This document shows positions 10,525 to 19,556 of a stretch of DNA of 64,000 bases, one piece after another. This DNA comes from Oribacterium parvum ACB1. GTDB taxonomy: Bacteria > Bacillota > Clostridia > Lachnospirales > Lachnospiraceae. A program made the position numbers and the translations under genes. Positions within the stretch are counted from its first letter, which is position 1. Every line of letters begins with the position of its first letter. Under the pieces are notes generated by a model. That model was not told the DNA's origin and did no database searches. It worked only from the letters and a program-made list of their open reading frames with translations. The stretch is from contig NZ_KE148312.1 in assembly GCF_000238055.2 (NCBI RefSeq), positions 751,201 through 815,200 on the forward strand, written 5' to 3'.

Positions 10525-12192
10525 CTATTCTTGATTTATTTTTTTCTTTAGTCTAATGAGAAAATATTCATACGCAGTAAAGATATTTTTAACGCCTTTT
10601 GCATTTTCCTCATATATTCCTTTAATATCCCTCTGTCTACATTCATTTACTTTTTCAAGGGCTCGTTCTTTTATGGAAAAGAATAGTAGTTCTTTCCACT
10701 CCTTAATCTTATCTTCTTTAGAACTGGACTCATCAATTCCACTAAGCCAATCTCTAAACGCTTTATCCAAACCAAAATAGGCTTGTTCTAATTCTTCCTC
10801 TACGGATTTCTTTGTATTTCTAATATCATACATATCTTTTAAAAAACCCTTGTAGATAAAGCCAACTACTTCCTTGGTATCTTCCACAAGTTCCTTGATA
10901 CGCATAACCCAGCCTTCTTTTCCTTTCTCAAATAACACAATCTCATGTAAAGCCAGATTGTCAATCATTTCATTTACCGGTACCCAAGAAGTTGCATTTC
11001 CATCGTCTTGCATTCCGACCGCAGAAATTCTAACTTGAGGTTTTTGAATATACTTTTCTATCTTAGATAACCAAGTAATAATTCCCGGTTCCCTACTATC
11101 TTCCGACAAATCTGAAGGAACGGTAATTAAACCAAAGGATCTCCATAAAGCCTGACCGGGTCGGTATTTTCTCGGTGTATAGAAGTTTTTATTTTCTCCT
11201 GAATCATTGTATTTCCATAAAGTCATCGGCTCTATTTCCGTCATTCTATGATCCAGCTCCGGAAGCTTTACAATGTCAAGTTTAATATCTTTCGAAAAAT
11301 CTATTGCCGAATCAAGCAAAGATGCCCTACTCCAATTGGTATATAGTTCTGCAAGATTATCTGCTATTCCTAGGAAGCTCCTATCTATATTTTCTGCTCC
11401 GGAATACTCCCAGCAAGGTCTTTGTATTGGCAATATATCTCCAACTGCTTTTACTGCTACTCTCAGATTCAGCATCAAAGTTTCAAATAATGTGTCACCA
11501 TTTAGAAAAATACCGCCAATATCGAACAGCCACCCTTTAGAGGCCTTATACTTTTCCTCTCCAACGATTGCCTTATCAGAAAGCCCAATATAGCCTTGCA
11601 GCATAATAAGCCATCGTGCAAACTCTCCTTCCTTCATTTTACTCTTGTATTCAATAGTCGTTGGAGAAAATAAAGCCACCTTATTATCGCTTTCTGATAT
11701 GTTTCTGTTTAAATTTTTACCGGAAATAGAACTGGGATTTTTTCCATCTTTCAATCTGGACAAAATCTCTTCCTTTGTCACCTGATAAAAAGGATATTTC
11801 TCATCCAGCAGGTAAAAATGCTCTTTCCAAGTCTCCAAATATTTCCTAACTACTGAAGGGAATTTTCCTCTTTGCCACAGTGTCTTCCACGTTTCCATGA
11901 GGGCATCATTATATTCCTCTTCGTCATCCTCGGAAACAGCCTCCTTTTGTCGAAATTTCTCGTCAATTTCTAAAAACTCATAGGCTTCTCCATCCGCATT
12001 CACCCGGGAGAACACGGTATGCAATACCGCTAATAGGAATCGCAGCATTGCAAAATCCTGCGTCGCCATCTCCCCTGCCAAACACCGGTACTTCTCCGCA
12101 TTTTCAAAAATGGTAATGAGGGATACTTCTTTCATTTCCCCTTCTTCCAAAACTCGAATCCAGTTTTCTTCTAACAAATTAAATCGGCTCAA
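10525..12192 (-). CDS. cse1: Cascade large subunit Cse1 (CasA/Cas8e)
   Basis: PAM-recognising large subunit, 555 residues. It starts MSRFNLLEENWIRVLEEG, the usual Cse1 opening, and contains the LAGEMATQDFAMLRFLLAVLHT helix region and RPCWEYSG. It starts three bases after the cas3 stop and is followed nine bases later by cse2. Confidence 0.95.
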   Translation of the reverse strand: MSRFNLLEENWIRVLEEGEMKEVSLITIFENAEKYRCLAGEMATQDFAMLRFLLAVLHTVFSRVNADGEAYEFLEIDEKFRQKEAVSEDDEEEYNDALMETWKTLWQRGKFPSVVRKYLETWKEHFYLLDEKYPFYQVTKEEILSRLKDGKNPSSISGKNLNRNISESDNKVALFSPTTIEYKSKMKEGEFARWLIMLQGYIGLSDKAIVGEEKYKASKGWLFDIGGIFLNGDTLFETLMLNLRVAVKAVGDILPIQRPCWEYSGAENIDRSFLGIADNLAELYTNWSRASLLDSAIDFSKDIKLDIVKLPELDHRMTEIEPMTLWKYNDSGENKNFYTPRKYRPGQALWRSFGLITVPSDLSEDSREPGIITWLSKIEKYIQKPQVRISAVGMQDDGNATSWVPVNEMIDNLALHEIVLFEKGKEGWVMRIKELVEDTKEVVGFIYKGFLKDMYDIRNTKKSVEEELEQAYFGLDKAFRDWLSGIDESSSKEDKIKEWKELLFFSIKERALEKVNECRQRDIKGIYEENAKGVKNIFTAYEYFLIRLKKKINQE

Positions 12193-12195
12193 GCT

Positions 12196-15015
12196 TTACA
12201 CCTCCTTCTTATGCCACTGCAAGCCAAATTTTTCATCGTAATGTAAAACGATATTTTTTAAGGGAAAGTCATTATTCTCGTCAAATATCAATCCTAAACT
12301 TCCCTTTAACCACGCTTCATTCTGCCACTCCGGAAGTTCCCGCCTGTTATAATCCTCTAAATAACGGATGAGCCCTTCTTCTTTGTCATCTTCTTTTTCC
12401 CTTTCCATATGAATAATACTCTCTCCAAGCCTTAAAGTTTGGCAAGCCAGCTTTCTTGCAATAGATGCTTTAGAAAGCTCTTCTGAAATGTCCTTCTTCT
12501 CTTGAAAAAGTCCATATCCCGCTCCATTTTTCTTTACTGCTATCACTTCTATGGAAGAACCGATATCTCGAACCTTTGCCTGACATAGCTCTTCTGAATC
12601 AATATACGTATTATCCAATAATCCATTTAAACTAATCTCATCTGAGCACTCCAATTTAGGCTTATCTAATCGGAATCCTTTTGCTTTCATTTTTTGCTTC
12701 TTTAAGACTGCTTCTTGTTTCTCTTTACTCTCCTCATATTTCTTCCGGAGGTCAGGTGCTAAAGAAGGATTCCATTCTCCATACACATCCTGCACCAGAG
12801 GTGAGATATCTCTTGGGATGGAAATGCTTTTCCCTAAAGCACATTGGGTTTTAATGAGTAAATAATCTCCATAAACCCTTCTTGACCCTTTTTCAAAGTC
12901 AAAGCTCCCACTTATTCCCATAAGATAGAGTCTCGCTTCACTATGTTCCTTAGGCCTTTCTATCTTATGCCTATGAAGTCGACCTATTCTCTGGATTAAC
13001 AAATCCACAGGACATAAATCACTAATCATTAAATCAAAATCAATGTCTAGGGACTGCTCTATCACCTGGGTTCCCACTACGATAAAACGCTTAGGTCTCT
13101 CTGCATTTTTTCCGATTTTTTTGAGTAATTCCTCTTCTTTTTTTATGCGATCCGTGTCGATAAATCGAGAATGTAAAAGATGGACTTCTTCTTCCGGAAA
13201 AGCTCCTAATAAATCTTTTGTGATTCTCTGCGCCCTCCCAACAGTATTTACAATAATGCCTATGACCGCTCCATTCTTACCAAGACTCTTTACGGTATCT
13301 ACTAAATTCTCTTCGTCCAGCTGATAAAGCGTAACCTTTTTTTCTTTCTCTTCTTGAAAGTCTGAAAAAGATTCAACCTCACTTCCTTTGCTAAAGGTAA
13401 GTAAGGGATAGCTTTCTGTCTTAAGGAAATCAAAATTTCCTATATCCTTCTCTTTGATTCCTCTACCTTTCAAGTAATACTTCATCAGGTCTTTTCTTCG
13501 TTCTATAGGTAAGGTCGCGGATAAGATAATGGTTGGCACTTTATAGGCTCCAAGCCATTGTAAAACCATGTAGAGGTACTGCCCCATATAGGCATCATAG
13601 GCGTGCACCTCATCAATGATGACAACCTTTTTACTAAATCCCAAATGCCGAAGCATAAGATGTTTTTGTTTTAAAGCCATAAGGAGTAAATGATCTACAG
13701 TTCCTACTATAAAATCATCCAGCATGGCTTTCTTTCTCCCGGAAAACCATTCATTCACATACACATACTGCGTTTTTTCTCCGTCCAAATCTATTCCATC
13801 GCAGTAGTTTCTGGACAATGCTTGAAACTCTTCATTTAAAGCTGCCTTTCCATGAGATAGGCGAAGAGATAATTTCTCTTGATTTTCTTGCCCAAGGGAA
13901 TCTACCCAAGACTCCACTCTCGGAAAAATGCCGTTGGAACTGGCTTGGGTGGGCAATCCAAAGAAAACTCCGGCACATTGCTGCTTTCCCGCCAATTGTT
14001 CCGCAGTCATTAAAGCCGCCTCTGTTTTTCCGCAGCCCATGGGCGCCTCAAGAATCACTAAGCCGATGTCCTCAGCCCCAGCAATCTCTGTAAAAACTTT
14101 TTCTTGAAAGTCTCTAGGCATAAAGTGAAAGGAATTCTGATAAGCCTGTTTTGCATCAAAAAGCTGCGTCGCTTCCCATGTTTGATTCTGCGTCCATTTT
14201 AGCCAGGCCGATTCCACCCTCTCACTTATTTGTGTTCCTTCTTTCTTCCTATCTTCTTGATTTACTGTAGCATCATCCAACTCATGGTCAACTTCATTCT
14301 GTAAAGAAAATAAAGGAAAATATTCCTCATTACTGGCTATCCAATCCGCCATAATTAATAGTCCGGAAAGTAAGAGTTGCGTCGGTTTGGGACATCTAGG
14401 AAGATCCTCTACATTTTTATAACCGCAGCTCTCTAATGCCCAGGAAAGTAGCTCCTCTTGTGTCGCTTTCCATTTTTTGCATATTGGAGAATCTTCTTTT
14501 TCTTCCTGATAAAAGTTGGCAGTATAAGCTTCAACAAAGGACATAAGACTATAGTTTTCCTTCATAGGAACTCCATGATGGGCTCCTATGATAGAGGCAA
14601 TTCCTCTGTTGATACCCGCTAAACGGCAAATTACTTCTCCTGCATAGGCATGGGGAGTTTTCCCTCGATCTGTTAGCTCCAAGTCTTTGATTCCGGAAAA
14701 ACCTTCCCGTTCCAGTTTCTCCATCAAAAGCAGGTCCAAATCCTCAGAATTTTGAAATCCTTTTTGAATCTGAAAGGCCGGGGTAGCCTTTCCGATATCA
14801 TGTATTGCCCCAATTAACATGGTCAAAGATTTCGCGGCATCTTCTTCTATCTTCATGGAATTGGCAATATATATTCTTTGTCCCTCTGAAAGCCAGTGTT
14901 CCCATAGAAGTCCCATTATCTCCCTTGTGTCTTCCAGATGTTGCTTTAAAGACAGCCAGTAAAAAATGCCATCCTTTTCTTTCTTTTTCGCCCAAAGTTC
15001 TAAACCGCTTCGCAT
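12196..15015 (-). CDS. cas3: Cas3 nuclease-helicase (type I-E)
   Basis: HD nuclease plus superfamily 2 helicase that degrades target DNA after Cascade binding. The HD domain shows GAIHDIGKATPAF and IIGAHHGVP. The helicase shows EAPMGCGKTEAAL (Walker A), VVIIDEVHAYDAYMG (DEVH box), TQVIEQSLDIDFD and QRIGRLHRH (motif VI). I chose the ATG at 15015 (MRSGLELWAKKKE, 939 residues) with AGGAA ten bases upstream; a TTG at 15054 would add 13 residues with a poorer site. First gene of the cas operon. Confidence 0.95.
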   Translation of the reverse strand: MRSGLELWAKKKEKDGIFYWLSLKQHLEDTREIMGLLWEHWLSEGQRIYIANSMKIEEDAAKSLTMLIGAIHDIGKATPAFQIQKGFQNSEDLDLLLMEKLEREGFSGIKDLELTDRGKTPHAYAGEVICRLAGINRGIASIIGAHHGVPMKENYSLMSFVEAYTANFYQEEKEDSPICKKWKATQEELLSWALESCGYKNVEDLPRCPKPTQLLLSGLLIMADWIASNEEYFPLFSLQNEVDHELDDATVNQEDRKKEGTQISERVESAWLKWTQNQTWEATQLFDAKQAYQNSFHFMPRDFQEKVFTEIAGAEDIGLVILEAPMGCGKTEAALMTAEQLAGKQQCAGVFFGLPTQASSNGIFPRVESWVDSLGQENQEKLSLRLSHGKAALNEEFQALSRNYCDGIDLDGEKTQYVYVNEWFSGRKKAMLDDFIVGTVDHLLLMALKQKHLMLRHLGFSKKVVIIDEVHAYDAYMGQYLYMVLQWLGAYKVPTIILSATLPIERRKDLMKYYLKGRGIKEKDIGNFDFLKTESYPLLTFSKGSEVESFSDFQEEKEKKVTLYQLDEENLVDTVKSLGKNGAVIGIIVNTVGRAQRITKDLLGAFPEEEVHLLHSRFIDTDRIKKEEELLKKIGKNAERPKRFIVVGTQVIEQSLDIDFDLMISDLCPVDLLIQRIGRLHRHKIERPKEHSEARLYLMGISGSFDFEKGSRRVYGDYLLIKTQCALGKSISIPRDISPLVQDVYGEWNPSLAPDLRKKYEESKEKQEAVLKKQKMKAKGFRLDKPKLECSDEISLNGLLDNTYIDSEELCQAKVRDIGSSIEVIAVKKNGAGYGLFQEKKDISEELSKASIARKLACQTLRLGESIIHMEREKEDDKEEGLIRYLEDYNRRELPEWQNEAWLKGSLGLIFDENNDFPLKNIVLHYDEKFGLQWHKKEV

Positions 15016-15126
15016 AATTCTACAAATTCCTGTTCTCTGTTTCAGTATAAGCAACCCTATTAATTTAGTTGCATACTCATTGTTTTTTATGCATTTTTCA
15101 TTATTATTTTGTTTTTATTTGATATA

Positions 15127-15154
15127 ATTATAGCACTTTTTACAACTCAAACAA
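15127..15154 (-). promoter_or_regulatory. cas operon promoter
   Basis: On the minus strand TTGTTT (15154-15149), a 16-bp spacer and TATAAT (15132-15127) with an extended TGC form a good sigma-A promoter. The predicted start is about 105 nt before cas3. No other strong promoter is seen between cas3 and the array. Confidence 0.6.
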
Positions 15155-15216
15155 GAAGAAGTAAAGAGCCTCTTCATTGTTTTTTCCGTCAATCCCCACC
15201 CCTTCGCTCAAAACCA

Positions 15217-15262
15217 TATCCGAATATAGAGTATAGGAGATTTTTAACACCCTTGGTATAAT
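15217..15262 (+). promoter_or_regulatory. promoter with shared 26-bp upstream element (PD-(D/E)XK gene)
   Basis: A 26-bp element (15217-15242: TATCCGAATAT...TAGGAGATT) precedes an extended -10 (TGGTATAAT, TATAAT at 15257-15262). TAGGAG at 15234-15239 occupies the -35 position with a 17-bp spacer. The same element at the same spacing precedes the tad operon at 39821. Confidence 0.6.
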
Positions 15263-15346
15263 GGGTAGCAAGAATTCTATAGCTCTATACTATTCTATTT
15301 TCACTACTATCATTCTCATTCTATCCTTTTTGAAAGGAGCTGTTCT

Positions 15347-16219
15347 ATGTCTAAAAAGAGTAGCAATTTAAAATTCTCCACAGAACTGGATTTAAAGCGA
15401 AGGTTCTTAGCCGAACTTATTCTCATGGACGATATTTTTATGCGAGTTGTTTTAAAGGATGTAAAATGCACGGAATTTATTCTCCAAACCATTTTGGAAA
15501 AACCGGAACTAAGGGTGAAAAGCCAAAGTATTCAAAGCGATTTAAAGAACTTGGAAGGACGCTCTTTGGTTCTTGATTGCCTTTGTACGGATAAAAAGGG
15601 AACCATTTACAATATCGAACTCCAAAATGACTCTCTAGGTGCCAGCCCAAAACGAGCACGCTATCATTCCGGACTTATTGATATGAATATTTCTAAAAAA
15701 GGAAAATCTTTTGATTATTTACCGGAAAGCTATGTTATATTTATTTGTGGTCGAGATATTTTGAAAGGGGATAAACAAATCTATCACATTTCCCGAATCA
15801 TAAAAGAATCCGGAGCAGTTTTTCCGGACCAAACAAATATTATCTATGTGAATACCAGTAAAAGTAGCAGTAATGAGCTAGGTAAGTTGATAGAAGATTT
15901 TTATACTGCGGATCCTAAAAAAATGCATTCAAAAATACTTGCCAAGAGGGTTTCAAAGCTAAAAATTGCAGAGAACTTAGAGAAAGGAGACGAAAAAGTC
16001 ATGACTACATACTATGATCGTTTAAAGAGACAATGGAAAAAAGAAGGAACAGAGGAAGGAATGGCTAAGGGTCTAGCTGAAGGACTTGAAAAAAGTGAGG
16101 ACACCATGGCTAAATTGATGGGAATCTTGGTCGAAGAAGGACGTATCGATGACCTCGCCAAAGCTTCCAAAGATAAATCCTATAGAAAATCTCTCTTGAA
16201 AGAGTTTCAGTTAATTTAA
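15347..16219 (+). CDS. PD-(D/E)XK nuclease family transposase-like protein
   Basis: A 290-residue protein of the Rpn/PDDEXK_2 type, common in multiple copies in Lachnospiraceae and often annotated as 'PD-(D/E)XK nuclease family transposase'. Family hallmarks are FLAELILMDDIFMRVVLKD at the N-terminus, the core LVLDCLCTDKKGTIYNIELQ (D...E-x-Q catalytic pattern), and YHSGLIDMNISKKGKSFDYLP. The C-terminus ends in a repetitive EEGMAKGLAEGLEK helix. A GGAGCTG ribosome-binding site precedes the ATG. It lies divergently from the cas operon, has its own promoter and ends before a bidirectional terminator. Known relatives nick DNA and promote recombination; its role here is not shown. Confidence 0.88.
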   Translation: MSKKSSNLKFSTELDLKRRFLAELILMDDIFMRVVLKDVKCTEFILQTILEKPELRVKSQSIQSDLKNLEGRSLVLDCLCTDKKGTIYNIELQNDSLGASPKRARYHSGLIDMNISKKGKSFDYLPESYVIFICGRDILKGDKQIYHISRIIKESGAVFPDQTNIIYVNTSKSSSNELGKLIEDFYTADPKKMHSKILAKRVSKLKIAENLEKGDEKVMTTYYDRLKRQWKKEGTEEGMAKGLAEGLEKSEDTMAKLMGILVEEGRIDDLAKASKDKSYRKSLLKEFQLI

Positions 16220-16348
16220 GTGAAGACAATAAGTTGAAAAAAGAATATAATCTTTTCGTATTTTACCTGTTGCAAATAAGACATCACAGGCAGTATTCCC
16301 ATTACGCATACAGAATAAGATGTTATGTGCTTCGCTCAGATTACGCGT

Positions 16349-16395
16349 AAAAAACACTGTACTTCCCTGTTTATTGGGATTGTACAGTGTTTTTT
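16349..16395. terminator. bidirectional intrinsic terminator
   Basis: Arms AAAAAACACTGTAC (16349-16362) and GTACAGTGTTTTTT (16382-16395) give a 14-bp stem with an internal TCCC/GGGA stem. It serves the plus-strand nuclease-like gene and the minus-strand M20 peptidase, which converge here. Confidence 0.9.
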
Positions 16396-16504
16396 AGGTA
16401 AAAGACTCTCTTTCTAAGAAAAGAATCGTATGTCTCTAATATCTTTGTAGTATCTCTTTAGCATCTCTTTTTAGAAAAATAGCATAACAAATATCCTAAG
16501 CCTC

Positions 16505-17737
16505 CTAAAACTCCAGCTGTCTCTTTACCTGTTCCTTATGTTCCGCCTTGATTTTCTTCAAGATCTCCGGCTGCTCCAGAAGCTCAAGAGCAGTAAAGGC
16601 CAAGACCTTGGCACCGAGCAAAATAGATGCAAGACCAAGGCTCGAGCAGGATGCCTTCACAAATTCGGGGCTGTGTGCCGGAATTTTCTTTTTGCTGATG
16701 CAAATGCTCGGCTGGATGGTAGGCACCACCTGCGAAACATTTCCCACATCGGAAGATCCCATTTGCAGTGCCTTCCAATCACAGGGAGTAAACTTCTCAC
16801 CAAAGCGGTTCAAATGCTTCTCATAGAGGTCATCAAAGGAAGGGGTAGGCACTATATTTTCCACCCAATTCTGATAAGCCTTCATCCTTCCCTTCGCTCC
16901 CATAGAAAGGGCGGAGCCGGCCACAACATTTTCCACCTTCTTATATAAGGCCTCAAGGCTCGGCTTTGCACTGGTGCGGAGATAAAATTTCGCATGGGCA
17001 TAGTCCGGTACGACATTCGGAGCGGTACCGCCGGAAAGAATAACGCCATGAATTCGGGTATCATCGGTCAAATGCTGTCTTAAAGCATTGATGGAATTAT
17101 AGGTCTGAATGAGTGCATCCAAGGCATTGATTCCCTCTTCCGGCTCTCCTGCCGCATGGGCGGACTTTCCCCAAAACTCGATGTCCACCGGAACACAGCC
17201 CAGGTTTCTTCCGGTCCTCTTGTGCTCATCCGCCGGGTGGGCGCAAAGAGCGAAATCCACATCTTTAAAATAACCCTCTCTCACAAAAGAGCCTTTTGCA
17301 GAGCCTTCCTCGCCTCCTTCTTCTCCAGGTGTCCCGTAAACACGGATTTCACCGCCCACTTCGTCAATCACTTCTTTAAGAGCAACAGCGGAAAGAGAGG
17401 CAGTCGTTCCGAAAAGGTTGTGCCCACAACCGTGTCCCAGGCCCTCCAAGGCATCATATTCCGCAAGGAACGCTACAACCGGTCCCTTTTTCTTACTCTT
17501 ATAACTTGCCGCGAATCCGGTCCGGTGTCCTGCTGCAGGCATCTCCACAGAAAAACCGAAGGAGGAAAGCGTCTTCGACAACTCTTCCGACGCAAAAAAC
17601 TCATAGTTACTAACCTCCGGTTTTTTGTGAATAGCCAGTGCCAGGTCCTGAAAGAGCTTCCCTTCTTTCTCTACTTTTTTTGCAATTTTTTCTTCCCTAT
17701 CCGAAAGCCGCGCTTCTTCTATTCCTTGCTTTCCCAT
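16505..17737 (-). CDS. M20 family metallopeptidase (amidohydrolase, AbgB-like)
   Basis: A 410-residue zinc amidohydrolase. Metal-site motifs are LAEYDALEGLGHGCGHN, GTPGEEGGE and CAHPADEHKR, and the dimerisation-domain motif FWGKSAHAAGEPEEG is present. The start is the ATG at 17737, preceded by GGAGGG seven bases upstream. It lies directly after metQ, separated by an intrinsic terminator. M20 amidohydrolases are often found beside MetNIQ transporters, where they may release amino acids such as methionine from N-acyl or related conjugates; that substrate is inferred from context. Confidence 0.9.
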   Translation of the reverse strand: MGKQGIEEARLSDREEKIAKKVEKEGKLFQDLALAIHKKPEVSNYEFFASEELSKTLSSFGFSVEMPAAGHRTGFAASYKSKKKGPVVAFLAEYDALEGLGHGCGHNLFGTTASLSAVALKEVIDEVGGEIRVYGTPGEEGGEEGSAKGSFVREGYFKDVDFALCAHPADEHKRTGRNLGCVPVDIEFWGKSAHAAGEPEEGINALDALIQTYNSINALRQHLTDDTRIHGVILSGGTAPNVVPDYAHAKFYLRTSAKPSLEALYKKVENVVAGSALSMGAKGRMKAYQNWVENIVPTPSFDDLYEKHLNRFGEKFTPCDWKALQMGSSDVGNVSQVVPTIQPSICISKKKIPAHSPEFVKASCSSLGLASILLGAKVLAFTALELLEQPEILKKIKAEHKEQVKRQLEF

Positions 17738-17762
17738 ATTTTTTCCCTCCGTTTCTTCTTTT

Positions 17763-17789
17763 AAAAATAGGAGGAGCAAAGCTCCTCCT
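17763..17789 (-). terminator. intrinsic terminator after metQ
   Basis: Nine-base-pair stem AGGAGGAGC/GCTCCTCCT (17769-17789) with an AAA loop, followed on the minus strand by ATTTTTA. It precedes the M20 peptidase start, so that gene depends on read-through or on a nearby promoter I did not identify. Confidence 0.8.
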
Positions 17790-17833
17790 CAGGTTTCATC
17801 GAACCCTCAATACTCTAAACATAGAATTTCTTC

Positions 17834-18742
17834 TTAGTCCCAAACCGGGATAGACTGTCCGTCATAGTGCTCTAAGATAACCTGCTTTACTTCATCGGAG
17901 TTGTAAGCCTTCTTAATCTTCTGGAAGTCTTCACTCTCAATACGATCCTTCTTAGCCGCAATGATGTTCCAGTAATTCTTCATATCCGGCTCTTTGTAAT
18001 CCTCATAAACGATGGCATCGTTCTTAAGAGTTAAGCCTGCATCCTTCGCTACACCGTTGTTAATGCAGGCAAAGGATAAGTCGGGAAGAGAAGCCGGAAT
18101 CTGAGTAGCTACCATTTCCACAATCTCCACATCCTTGTTGTACTTTTCGATATCCATTACGGTCGGAGTCAGTCCCGCTTCCTTCTTCAAGGTCAGGAAA
18201 CCGTTCTTCTCAAGGAACTTCAGTGCTCTTCCTCCATTAGTTACATCGTTCGGAATAGCAATGATTAAGTGACCTGTTGCCTCGTCCAAGCTCTTATACT
18301 TGGAAGAGTAAATTCCCATCGGCGCAACCTGTGTATAAGCAAGAATTCCCAAATCGGTATAGCCTCTCTCCTTCACAAAGTTATTGAAATAAATCTCGGT
18401 CTGGAAAGCATTTAAATCAATTTCGCCATCCTCCAAAGCTTCATTCGGTTTAACATAATCGCTGAACTCTACCATCTCGAGCTTAATATTGTCTTTCTGA
18501 AGAAGCTCATTTGCCTTCTCCCACTCCTCATGGTCGGAGCCATTTACACCGAGCTTATAGGTGCGAAGCTCCCCGGAATCCGCCTTTTCTTCCTTTGCAG
18601 CTTCTGTTGCCTTCTCACTGCTTTTCTCTGTTCCTGCCTCCGCTTTCTTCTCTGTAGTCTTTGTGCTTGCACCGCCGCATGCCGCTAAAGATGCTGCAGC
18701 AAGTGCTACAGTAAGTCCTAATGCTAAAAATCTTTTTTTCAT
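17834..18742 (-). CDS. metQ: methionine ABC transporter substrate-binding lipoprotein MetQ
   Basis: A 302-residue NlpA/MetQ-family lipoprotein. The signal peptide ends in LAAC (lipobox), followed by a long Lys/Glu/Thr linker and the binding domain starting at TYKLGVNGSDHEEW. FQTEIYFNNF, MGIYSSKYKSLDE and AIPNDVTNGGRAL are typical of the family. It would capture methionine, or a related compound, outside the membrane and deliver it to MetI/MetN. It lies 133 bp after metI with a good ribosome-binding site. Confidence 0.93.
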   Translation of the reverse strand: MKKRFLALGLTVALAAASLAACGGASTKTTEKKAEAGTEKSSEKATEAAKEEKADSGELRTYKLGVNGSDHEEWEKANELLQKDNIKLEMVEFSDYVKPNEALEDGEIDLNAFQTEIYFNNFVKERGYTDLGILAYTQVAPMGIYSSKYKSLDEATGHLIIAIPNDVTNGGRALKFLEKNGFLTLKKEAGLTPTVMDIEKYNKDVEIVEMVATQIPASLPDLSFACINNGVAKDAGLTLKNDAIVYEDYKEPDMKNYWNIIAAKKDRIESEDFQKIKKAYNSDEVKQVILEHYDGQSIPVWD

Positions 18743-18875
18743 AATCCTCTCTCCTCTAAACTTATATTCTATATCTTCATCCGCGATAAGCTTTTATTTC
18801 TCTGCAAATCTACCCTATTTTAGAAACAACTTGCAGTCAATAAATTTTCTCCTATCGAAATGTCGGATACCTTAG

Positions 18876-19556
18876 TTATCGATGGCTTACCAGCTTACTT
18901 AAGCTGTCCCCCACCCATTGTACAAAGAACACCATGACAAGCATGATGACTATCGTTAAAAACATAACATCGGTTTTATTTTGCCCATAGCCGTAACGGA
19001 TGGCAAAGTCTCCGAGTCCGCCGCCGCCTACCGATCCGGCTACCGCCGAATAACTGATAAGACCGACCAGCATAATGGTCACCGCCTGAATGATGGCGGA
19101 AAATCCTTCCTTCAGCATGACTTTGAAAATGATAGCGATTTCCGAAAATCCCATTGCGCGGTATGCCTCAATCACTCCCTTGTCAATGCTTTGGAGCGCA
19201 AGCTCTGTCTGCTTCGCCATAAAGGGGATACAGGCAATAATCAGAGGAACAATGGCTCCCTTCATTCCTATTGTCGTCCCTACAATGGCACGAACAAGCC
19301 AAGGTATGGATGCAATCAAGATGACGAACGGGATGGAACGCACCGTATTCACAATCTTGGAAAGAATGGAGTAAAGCGGCGGAAAGGATAAAAGCTCTCC
19401 CTTCTTTGTTACCGCAAGGACGATGCCCAAGGGAACGCCGAGCAGTGCCGCAAAGACACCGGAAATGCTGACCATGATAAGCGTCTCATTCAAGGATTTC
19501 ACAATATAGGGCCAAAGCTTTGCTACATTCGGAAATATACTGTTTAGCCATTCCAT
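18876..19556 (-). CDS. metI: methionine ABC transporter permease MetI
   Basis: A 226-residue membrane protein with five or so hydrophobic segments and the BPD-transport EAA loop (EAYRAMGFSEIAIIFKVMLKEG). SIPFVILIASIPWLVRAIVG and AGSVGGGGLGDFAIRYGY are standard MetI stretches. Its start overlaps the metN end by 13 bases. Confidence 0.95.
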   Translation of the reverse strand: MEWLNSIFPNVAKLWPYIVKSLNETLIMVSISGVFAALLGVPLGIVLAVTKKGELLSFPPLYSILSKIVNTVRSIPFVILIASIPWLVRAIVGTTIGMKGAIVPLIIACIPFMAKQTELALQSIDKGVIEAYRAMGFSEIAIIFKVMLKEGFSAIIQAVTIMLVGLISYSAVAGSVGGGGLGDFAIRYGYGQNKTDVMFLTIVIMLVMVFFVQWVGDSLSKLVSHR